Source: Limanda limanda (lineage: Eukaryota > Chordata > Actinopteri > Pleuronectiformes > Pleuronectidae). From it: DNA of 64,000 nucleotides. The translations under genes and the position numbers were made by a program. The stretch covers positions 24,079,507 to 24,143,506 of the forward strand of contig NC_083637.1 in the NCBI RefSeq assembly GCF_963576545.1, written 5' to 3'. Shown here in pieces: positions 23,568 through 64,000 of the stretch. Below the pieces are notes generated by a model, which worked only from the letters and a program-made list of their open reading frames with translations, was not told the DNA's origin and did no database searches. How positions within the stretch are numbered: position 1 is the first letter of the stretch; each line of letters opens with the position of its first letter.

Positions 23568-23950
23568 TTAGTCCAGCATTGGGGAAATTTGCAATATTAC
23601 CGCAGCAAGAAGACATGAGCAGTAATAAGTAGACACATTAAATAAATATATGATATGGAAATAAACATATATACAGTGTTACGAAATATATAATGTGAGA
23701 GAATACCTACAGTGAATTGTACGTATTCACTGGACTTTCCCCTGGACTTTCCATCAGAGAAGATGGCTTTGCCATCATCCTCCTCTGTCCCACCACCTCC
23801 ACTGGGTCAAGGGGGTATCCAAGGACATAGCTGGTCCTCCTGATCAGTCTGAAAGTAGAAAAGCTTCTGCCCCAGCAAACTGTTCCAAAGAAGACAGCAG
23901 ATGCCTCCACAGAGTCATACAAAGTCTTCAGGAGCGCCCCCTGCACTCCA
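23568..23950 (-). mobile_element. LINE 3' fragment (reverse transcriptase C-terminus)
   Basis: On the minus strand the frame at 23946-23707 reads LLKTLYDSVEASAVFFGTVCWG, then SYVLGYPLDPVEVVGQRRMM, matching the C-terminal region of fish LINE reverse-transcriptase ORFs as I remember them. The 3'UTR-like end (CCAGCATTGGGGAAATTTGC antisense) lies at about 23568-23600. The fragment is 5'-truncated, as LINE copies usually are, and ends about 470 bp before the AS3MT start. Confidence 0.7.
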
Positions 23951-24039
23951 GAAGGCGATGATGTAGATTAATAACTAACTATCGTTACACAACTTTTATA
24001 TATTGCTTTTGATAAAAGTTATATTGCGATTGTTATCGA

Positions 24040-24110
24040 TAATGTTATCTTGTCCTTGGGAATGTGGGATTGAACCACCGAACCATCGGGTAAGTGGACG
24101 ACCCGCCCTA
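24040..24110 (-). mobile_element. tRNA-derived SINE fragment
   Basis: On the minus strand it reads GTCCACTTACCCGATGGTTC, then GGTGGTTCAATCCC, a degenerate tRNA B-box. The same wording occurs at 56860-57030 (minus) and 61710-61960 (plus), so the three look like copies of one family. Confidence 0.55.
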
Positions 24111-24420
24111 CACACAGCCGCAGAAGTTCTCAGGATCATCCAATTAGATGATGGGTATTCTGTGTTGACATGGTGAACATACTTTTAATAAATAAATCTA
24201 AAGAGACCATGTTAATTCATTCCAGGGGACACACGTGGATATCTTCCATCTTGTAGGGCTGCTCAGCTGAGAGGGAACTGGGAACCTCTGCTGTACCACC
24301 TGTGGTTCCAGGCGGTGACAGACAGAGGGCGCTGCTGAGCAGGAAGTGAACTGTAAACATGACTTCATAGCACAGACTGAATATAACTGCGCTGCTGCTG
24401 TGGACTTTACACTCGAGACA
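24111..24420 (+). promoter_or_regulatory. as3mt: AS3MT promoter and 5' leader
   Basis: Short intergenic region upstream of AS3MT. It contains AGGGCGCTG (CTCF-like core, 24326-24334) and an ETS-like AGGAAGTGAA (24341-24350). A four-codon upstream frame ATG ACT TCA TAG (24359-24370) lies in the probable 5' leader and could lower translation. No TATA box at a clear position. Confidence 0.4.
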
Positions 24421-24437
24421 ATGGCTGAAGACAAGAG
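24421..24437 (+). CDS. as3mt: AS3MT exon 1 (coding part)
   Basis: ATG with G at +4 (ACAATGG), 17 coding nt (MAEDK plus two bases), donor AG|GTAAGA. Chosen because it splices in frame to exon 2 and lies just downstream of an unbroken 5' leader. Confidence 0.8.
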
Positions 24438-24911
24438 GTAAGAAAAATCACCCTGAAAACTTCACTTTGGGCTTCGTCATCCTCACATATTATCTCTAAG
24501 GCTGGGTCAGATTTAAAATATGCTGACAGTTTACATGCGATATTACTACTGGTGTTAGCATGTTAGAGGAAAGTTGAATAAACTCTGTATTGTACATGGA
24601 GCATTTCAAGTATATTATGTATATTATGTTTACTTATATTTACAGTACTTGTGGGAAAGGCTTCCATGACAGCTCCGTTCACGTGGACGTGAAGGTAACA
24701 CACACACACATGTCACACTGGTCAACCTAGCTTAAATGCTGCAATTAGCCTTAATTAGCTTTGATTAGCATGCTCAAACACCGCTGGTGATTATTAAAAT
24801 GACAATGGTGTTGCTCAGTGGTGCTTGTACCTCAGTAATGACTCAATAAAGCTCTGTAGTTGTCTGTAATGGGCCAGTTCTGACCAGCCTACTTCCGTGT
24901 GTTTGCGTGTT

Positions 24912-24977
<66 letters not shown>

Positions 24978-27900
24978 GGAGGGACACTTGTCGCCTTGAG
25001 CAGGAGTATTATGGAATTAAGCTGAAGCAAACCTCTGACCTGAAGACCAACGCCTGTGTGGCTCCTGCCCAGCCCATCCCTGCCTTCATCCGCCAGGCGC
25101 TGAAGAAAGTGCACCCTGAAGTCACTGCCAGGTGTGTTGTTGTTGTTGTTGTTAGCGCTGCACTCTCCACTCTTGCCTTCTTCCTGCCACAAACTGAGTC
25201 TGGCTGCTCGCTGGGTTTCCCTCTCCTCTTCAGGTACTACGGCTGTGGCCTGGTGGTGCCGGAGTGTCTGGAGGAATGCATCATCCTGGACCTGGGCAGT
25301 GGCAGCGGGAGGGACTGCTACATGCTGAGTCAGCTGGTGGGAGAGAAGGGCCATGTCACTGGCATTGACATGACTGAGGACCAGGTACCGTGCGTCAGCA
25401 TCACAGTGTGGCTCACTGAGAGGCTGCGGTAGCCTCTTGAGGCATTGCATGCATAGTTAAATGATGGATGGATTGTATTGATTGCTGATAATGGCTCATC
25501 TGCTCATCAGTCTGAACATACTGCTTTATAGTCATTGTGTGATCAAATAGCTTTGTCATATTACTGTACACTTGGCGTTAAATGCAACCTGTCATGAGGT
25601 CCACAGTAGAGCCTGACTGTTGGGATTTTACTGGCCGATGCCGATACCAATGATAGGGAGTAAAAAACATTCCAATTATTTAAATAAAATTGGCAAGATG
25701 TTGTTATCACACCCACATGATTAATATTTTACAGTTTAACCCCATAAGTGTGTCCCCAATAGCAACACTTCAGAGTCTGTGTTCTCTTCCAGCTCAAAGT
25801 GGCCAGGACGTATGTGGACTACCACATGCAAGAGTTTGGATACAAGAAGCCCAACGTCAGTTTTGTCCAGGGCTACATCGAGGCCCTAACAGAGGCGGGT
25901 CTAGAGAAGAACTCATTTGATATCATCATGTAAGACATCGCTTCTCTTTGTTTCACGTTTTAATGCCGTGCGATACTCAAGAAATTGTGTTGAGATGTTG
26001 GTTTTTCTGCCGTCACATAGTTCCAACTGTGTGGTGAATCTGTCTCCAGACAAGAGACGAGTCCTGGCTGAAGCCTACAGCATTTTAAAGGTACACTATT
26101 TTAAACCAAGCTCACAAATATGACAACAATGCCATAAGAAACAGCGCCATTGAATCTGTTTACTCTGATCCTACATGGATACGCTGTTCCTCTGTTGGTC
26201 ATCAGGACGGTGGTGAGCTGTATTTCAGTGACATCTACAGCAGTGACAGACTGACGGAGGAAATAAAGAATCACAAAGTGCTGTGGGGTATGTCACATAA
26301 ATATTCTGTTGCCACACAAGACAACAGACACGTGCCGGAGTATCAGCGTGTGGTTTGTCTTTGCAGGTGAGTGCCTCGGCGGAGCGCTCTGGTGGAAGGA
26401 CCTGCTCACATTGGCTGAAGAAGTTGGCTTCAGCCCCCCCCGGCTGGTCACAGCCAGCGTCATCACCGTTGACAACAAAGATCTGGAGGCTATCCTGGGT
26501 TTGAAACCTTTTTCTTGTGTTTTATTTCTGTTTGTGTATTGCCTTATTTGCCTGTTTTTTAACCCCTGTTTTGGGGGGATTTGCACTAATGAGAATTCAT
26601 TTTCAAACTGGTTTTTCAGTTACGATATTACAACACATTTTTTAGATTATATGAATATAGCTGAAGCATTTAAGTGTGCATTAGTTAATCTTTCCACTTA
26701 TTCTTGGTAATTAGTCTTCTGCTTAGGTGGAAGAGGTTGCAGAATGATTTGAGACTTCATGAGCCAATGTTGTCCCACATGTATCAGAGCTAACAATTTG
26801 CCAGAGTTCACACAGTCCATGGAAGAAGTCTAATTAGCCTTAGTAAAGTAGAGGCTGCTGCGTGCGTGCACCGTGGGTACGTAGTGCCCTCAAGATAAGG
26901 TGACCGGTCAAGTTAGGTTATTAGTATTTACAATACTTTGAGTTACAACACAGCTACCATTTCCTTTACCTCAGCTGATTCTCAAATGACTTACAAAGCA
27001 ATGCATTTTTTTTTCTTGTGGTATGGTTGACTGGACTGATCGGTCATTAGTGTACAATAAATTATTTTACAGAACTGTTTTGTATTAAATAGGAAATGAT
27101 CCAAGATGTCAATTGACCTGAGTTTGTAAAACTTCTAATATTGAAAACTTCATAAATGCCAGTACATTGTTGTTTATGGGAATTTATGTTAGTCCAAGTT
27201 CGCATTTGCAGTTTGTCATACAGTTTTTTCAATAATAACACAATAGGTATATTACACAATGTAATTATGTAAATGTAATGGCCATGCTGTTGCTTTTTAA
27301 GAATGCTTGATTTTGTGTTTTTGCTAGTGTCAGTCCTGTATTTAGACTTGACTGTAACCTTGTTTCTTGAGAGATTGAGTGATGTTTACATAATTTACAT
27401 AATTTGATAATTGCACATAATTATTGAGGGAATTAGACTCATGGGGTTAAATGTAATTTCTCCAGCACAGCTCTGTTTCATGTTTTATTCAGGTTTACAT
27501 ATAAAGCAGTATTTACCAAAGCCTAACTTTGCTCTTGAATCTCTGTCTAAAGGTTAATTGACGTTATAGATTGTTGTATCTCATTTATGTATCTCTTTAC
27601 TCTTCTTATAACACAGGTAACTTCAAGTTTGTCTCTGCCACATACCGACTGTTTAAGGTCCCTAAAGGCAACACCAAGCCCAGTCAGGTCATATATAACG
27701 GCGGCATTACTGGAGCAGAGGACAGCTTCCAGTTTGACCATCAGTACACATTCAAGGTGAGTAGACCCAGCAGTGTACCTGCATTTATGTCTATTGCACA
27801 TGCACATGCATCGAATGGTACTAAATGTGGGCGTCTTTCACAGGTTGATGGAGTAGTGGATGTGGACGGAGAGGTGGCCAGTATCCTGACACATTCAAGA

Positions 27901-29035
27901 TTTGCAGGGGATTTCACTATCCAGCCGTCTGGAGGCCCTGGCGGGTCATGTGGAGTCAAACCTACGGTCAGCGTCACAACTAAATTCTTTAAAAATGTGA
28001 AAATGTCCGATCGGTCTGTGAGCGCTAGATGTCAGTATGTTTGTATTATCCGTTTGAAATGTGCGACACACCCAGAGAGGCCAGAGTGAACAAAGTCACA
28101 CACACACACACACACAACAGGACGCATGCTGCAAGCTCTTACACACACGCACGCACACACACGCACACACTCACATACCCACTCAGACATACAGTACATA
28201 CACACACATCCACATGCACAAGGTCAAGCAGCTGTCTTGGAGTCATAACCAGACTCTGGAGTCATGCTGGGGAACCTTGAACAGGAAGGAATGTGTTCTC
28301 CTCTCAGCTAACGGAATGCCATCTTATCAGCCGTCATGGCCGTTGTGTGTGCACATGCAAACACACACTCACAAGCACGCGAAAGCACTTCTTCAAACAC
28401 AACAACATGTTTTTTAATGACTACTCAAATCCTTTAATCACTCGTAGCACTTGCTTTCTGCTATTGAGGGATTTTCATTCTGTTTTGTGGAAAAAACACA
28501 TGCATTTATAATCTCAGTTATTTATCAAAACCTGTGCCTTGGTTTAACCTTTGGACTGCCCCTCTGAGGCCAAATCAGACCCTACACACTTTATTCCAAT
28601 CAACAACACTAGTTGGTGATAATGGCCATAAAAAGTCTTTGGTCTTGTTCTTAGAAGCGCAGCTACTGTGAAATGAACAACCAGTGTCTGATAACAGACA
28701 CCAGGAGTATAAATTAATTTATAGAGCTCGGGGAACAACAACTTTATACCTAACATTTTGCAGAATGTCTGTCACATTTACCTGTTTGATACTGGAAAAT
28801 ATGAGAATGTTCTTTAAGCCGTACTCTTGTCTTGGATGAAAGTGAATGTTTATGTAATGTTAAAAACAAACCTGAAATCAGGTCATAAACTGATAATGAT
28901 CTCTAACTCTTTTAACAATTGATACAGGCAAAAGTTGAGGATCCCTTCGAGTTGGTTCTTCAGCTGGAGAAGAAAGGACCAGGTTCCACCACAGGGGGGT
29001 GCTGCAGCACAAAGTCTGCAACCTGCTGCAAATGA
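24421..29035 (+). CDS. as3mt: Arsenite methyltransferase (complete, 11 exons)
   Basis: Cytosolic SAM-dependent enzyme that methylates trivalent arsenic to mono- and dimethylated forms. Join 24421-24437, 24646-24694, 25004-25131, 25234-25384, 25793-25929, 26021-26090, 26206-26287, 26367-26498, 27617-27756, 27844-27966, 28928-29035: 1137 nt, 378 aa (human 375). The SAM-binding motif I ILDLGSGSGRDCY is at 82-94 and GHVTGIDMT follows. The four arsenic-pathway cysteines (human C32, C61, C156, C206) map to C40, C69, C164 and C214, all shifted by exactly eight. The C-terminal Cys cluster (GGCCSTKSATCCK) matches the human GGCCGTKKSC type. The N-terminal 22 residues diverge from human. All junctions keep phase. 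The gene looks functional. Confidence 0.97.
24646..24694 (+). CDS. as3mt: AS3MT exon 2
   Basis: 49 nt encoding STCGKGFHDSSVHVDVK. It differs from the human N-terminus (which has DAEIQKDVQ there) but ends in the expected place, just before the conserved YYG. Donor AAG|GTAACA. Confidence 0.8.
24915..24970 (+). repeat. (TG)n microsatellite in AS3MT intron 2
   Basis: About 28 uninterrupted TG units ending 33 nt before the AS3MT exon 3 acceptor at 25003/25004. Reading frames through this tract are artefacts of its periodicity. Confidence 0.95.
25004..25131 (+). CDS. as3mt: AS3MT exon 3
   Basis: Encodes residues 23-65: EYYGIKLKQTSDLKTNAC with C40, then PIPAFIRQALKKVHPEV. Its acceptor (CTTGAGCAG) has a poor pyrimidine tract and follows a long TG microsatellite. 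Confidence 0.95.
25234..25384 (+). CDS. as3mt: AS3MT exon 4 (SAM-binding motif I)
   Basis: Encodes residues 65-115: YYGCGLVVPE with C69, ILDLGSGSGRDCY, then QLVGEKGHVTGIDMT. The preceding intron is only 102 nt, with a GTT repeat near its donor. Confidence 0.97.
25793..25929 (+). CDS. as3mt: AS3MT exon 5
   Basis: Encodes residues 116-161 (VDYHMQEFGY, NVSFVQGYIEAL, NSFDIII), part of the Rossmann fold after motif I. Acceptor CTTCCAG, donor AT|GTAAGA. Confidence 0.96.
26021..26090 (+). CDS. as3mt: AS3MT exon 6
   Basis: Encodes residues 161-184: SNCVVNLSPDKRRVLAEAY. C164 corresponds to human C156, one of the arsenic-binding cysteines. The intron before it is 91 nt. Confidence 0.96.
26206..26287 (+). 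CDS. as3mt: AS3MT exon 7
   Basis: Encodes residues 185-212: GGELYFSDIYSSDRL and EIKNHKVLW, matching the human GGELYFSDVYTS segment. Donor TGG G|GTATGT. Confidence 0.96.
26367..26498 (+). CDS. as3mt: AS3MT exon 8
   Basis: Encodes residues 212-256: GECLGGALWWKDLL with C214 (human C206), then SPPRLVTASVIT. Donor CTG G|GTTTGA is weaker than average but is needed for the frame. Confidence 0.95.
26499..27616 (+). other. AS3MT intron 8
   Basis: 1.1 kb of AT-rich intron. I see no repeat family, RNA gene or coding remnant. Confidence 0.5.
27617..27756 (+). CDS. as3mt: AS3MT exon 9
   Basis: Encodes residues 256-302: NFKFVSATYRLFK and QVIYNGGITG, close to human RFVSATFRLFK and QVIYNGGITG. Acceptor ACACAG, donor AAG|GTGAGT. 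Confidence 0.96.
27844..27966 (+). CDS. as3mt: AS3MT exon 10
   Basis: Encodes residues 303-343: VDVDGEVASILTHSRFAGDF, like human VEVDEETAAILKNSRFAQDF. It ends in GGSCGVKPT. Donor ACG|GTCAGC is non-optimal. Confidence 0.93.
27967..28927 (+). other. AS3MT intron 10 with CA-rich block
   Basis: Contains (CA)n at 28097-28116 and a compound CA/CG array at 28140-28215, with further CA-rich patches near 28345-28380. The long open frames across it (28029-28417) are made of repeat-derived Thr/His codons and are not genes. Confidence 0.7.
28928..29035 (+). CDS. as3mt: AS3MT terminal exon (Cys-rich tail)
   Basis: Encodes residues 344-378 and the stop TGA at 29033: AKVEDPFELVLQLE and the Cys cluster GGCCSTKSATCCK. 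The vicinal cysteines resemble human GGCC and are thought to help metal handling. Confidence 0.95.
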   Translation, partial: AKVEDPFELVLQLEKKGPGSTTGGCCSTKSATCCK

Positions 29036-29280
29036 TGATGGAAAGAGCTCAAAGAACTGCAGGCCCGGCATCACACTGTGCATTACAGCAGTGACTGAAC
29101 TAAATTCCTTTTTCTAATAATAAGAATAAAAAAATATGTGTAATTAACTTTGTAATTAATTCTACTGATCTTATGCTACTTACTTACTTTGATATAAACA
29201 TATTCAGATAATGTATAATTAAACTTTTAATCGTAGAGAATAATGTGATGTGAATAAAACGACTATGTCCGGGACAATAT
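29036..29280 (+). terminator. as3mt: AS3MT 3'UTR and poly(A) signals
   Basis: Two AATAAA signals: 29125-29130 and 29253-29258. The second is followed by T/G-rich sequence (TTGCCTTTTGC, TTGTTCTCTGTTCGTG), which suits a cleavage site near 29275. The 3'UTR is short, 90-240 nt. Confidence 0.65.
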
Positions 29281-29850
29281 TCTTTGCCTTTTGCATCATT
29301 ATTGTTCTCTGTTCGTGTTCCACTTTCGCCACTACAGTACTTCTGTTACAATTCTTTTAATTTAACAAAATAATTTGACAGATTCACAGTAGTGTGTGCT
29401 TTGCAAATTTGTTCTTCTTGTTCTTATTATTATATGGGGAAATTTCTATGAAAGGATAACAAACATTTTCAATCAACTGAATGTATTTATGTTCATTGGA
29501 CTTATCATATTGTGGGCTTTTACGTCAAGAACAATTTTACCAATAGAAAATAGATATTTGATTTGAAACAGGCCTGTATTATACAAATTATTAAATAAAT
29601 ATGTAATAAATTGAAAAACCTGAGGGATAAAATAAGGGAATAGGTACTAATTGTATTAGTTTACATGTCATAGAAGAAATTGCGTTTTAATTTTAAACAC
29701 TTTTTGAAATAATTTTTTCTTGTGAAACATCAAATAATTGATGGTCTCCCGGTCACTGAAACTCTTTGAAATCAAACAATCTGAGAACAAAACATTATTA
29801 TTGAATACAATATCATGGGAAGTGCTTCTTTATAAAAAGTTTGGAGTGTG
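29281..29850. other. AS3MT-CNNM2 intergenic, AT-rich
   Basis: AT-rich spacer. I see no gene, repeat or RNA. BORCS7, which neighbours AS3MT in human on the other side, is not here either. Confidence 0.5.
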
Positions 29851-29939
29851 AGCTACAGGTGCATCAGCATGTCCGTTCACCGTGTGATGCGATACACACA
29901 ATGTAAATCCTCATCTGACATCTCATAATAAACGCAGTA

Positions 29940-30330
29940 TCATTCCCTTGCATCGGATGACATGTCAGAGCTGGGGGTCCGGATCTGCTGCGGGGGCTTC
30001 GTGTTAGAAAAGTCACGAGCAGAGTCCTGTCTCTTAACATGAGGTGCACTTGTTTTGGAATTTGATTCGCCGACCACGCCGCGCTGGCCCCGCCCCCGGG
30101 CCCACGGCGGCCCCTGATTGGCCGCGGCCGTCGCCCGTCTGGGGGCCATCAGGGGAGGCACGAGCTGGCCCGTAAGCCTGCGCTCGCTCAGCACCAGTGT
30201 GGACACGTAGTGGGAGCGAGGGGTCCCGATGCACCAGCGACCCTCTGCGGAGATGAAGGCGGACTCCCCCGGGCTCTGAGTTTCCACCGCCCTTCCCATT
30301 CAGGAGCTCGCGTCGCCAGTGGTGATCAAT
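29940..30330 (+). promoter_or_regulatory. cnnm2: CNNM2 CpG-island promoter and 5'UTR
   Basis: GC content jumps at about 29960 and stays high through CNNM2 exon 1. A GC box (CCCCGCCCCC, 30088-30097) and an inverted CCAAT box (ATTGG, 30117-30121, in CTGATTGGCC) are spaced as in TATA-less promoters. An open frame on the opposite strand (30299-29940, 119 codons) begins just upstream of the CNNM2 start. Confidence 0.6.
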
Positions 30331-63896
<33,566 letters not shown>

Positions 63897-64000
63897 CCCC
63901 CGCCGAGCCCGGTGGAGACCCCAGACCCTCCACCCTGTCTCGTGGACACACACACACGGAGCGGTGGCGTAGATGGAGATGAGGGAAAGCGGGGGAGTGG
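63897..64000 (+). other. cnnm2: CNNM2 3'UTR (start only)
   Basis: GC-rich sequence after the stop with a short CA run (63949-63957). The rest of the 3'UTR is outside the window. Confidence 0.8.

Noticed and set aside
24815..25450. 211-codon minus frame and 177-codon plus frame around AS3MT exons 3-4
   Set aside because: Both run through the (TG)n microsatellite and give Thr-His or Cys-Val repeats. The real exons lie on the plus strand in a different joined frame.
28029..28417. Thr/His-rich frames in AS3MT intron 10
   Set aside because: They are generated by CA microsatellites and have no coding signal.

Overview
The window is vertebrate nuclear DNA, almost certainly from a teleost fish. Genes are split by GT-AG introns, several introns are only 80 to 500 bp, CA/TG microsatellites are frequent, and the repeats are of fish type: a Tc1-like remnant, TTAA-flanked MITEs, a small hAT element, a LINE 3' fragment and a tRNA-derived SINE. 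All exon models were built by eye from splice signals, reading phase and remembered human protein families. No alignment was run.

Layout. (1) 225-288, minus strand: first coding exon of DPCD, head-to-head with POLL. The shared promoter (about 289-590) holds a perfect-consensus RFX X-box and an ETS site. (2) 1796-6855, plus: complete DNA polymerase lambda (POLL), 8 coding exons, 565 aa. (3) 8162-20397, plus: WBP1L (WW-domain-binding, single-pass membrane protein), 4 coding exons, 396 aa, then a 2.9 kb 3'UTR ending near 23275. (4) 24421-29035, plus: complete arsenite methyltransferase AS3MT, 11 exons, 378 aa. (5) 30331-63896, plus: complete CNNM2 (cyclin M2, magnesium-homeostasis membrane protein), 8 coding exons, 848 aa, with a very large GC-rich first exon and a 21 kb first intron. 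Every exon junction keeps the reading frame, and no gene shows a frameshift or premature stop.

The gene set matches human 10q24 (DPCD-POLL; WBP1L-CYP17A1-BORCS7-AS3MT-CNNM2). Here CYP17A1 and BORCS7 are absent between WBP1L and AS3MT, and POLL lies directly beside WBP1L. The genes are unrelated in function: DNA repair, NEDD4-ligase adaptor, arsenic methylation and magnesium handling. They are neighbours by synteny, not an operon.

I found no previously undescribed multi-gene system. The best-supported points are: the X-box in the DPCD/POLL promoter; a GC-AG intron in CNNM2; a 492-bp hAT element with an exact 8-bp target duplication nested in an older repeat that has a second, uninterrupted copy in the window; a long TG tract just upstream of a weak AS3MT acceptor; a 63-nt skippable CNNM2 exon; and a 17-bp perfect palindrome in CNNM2 intron 1.
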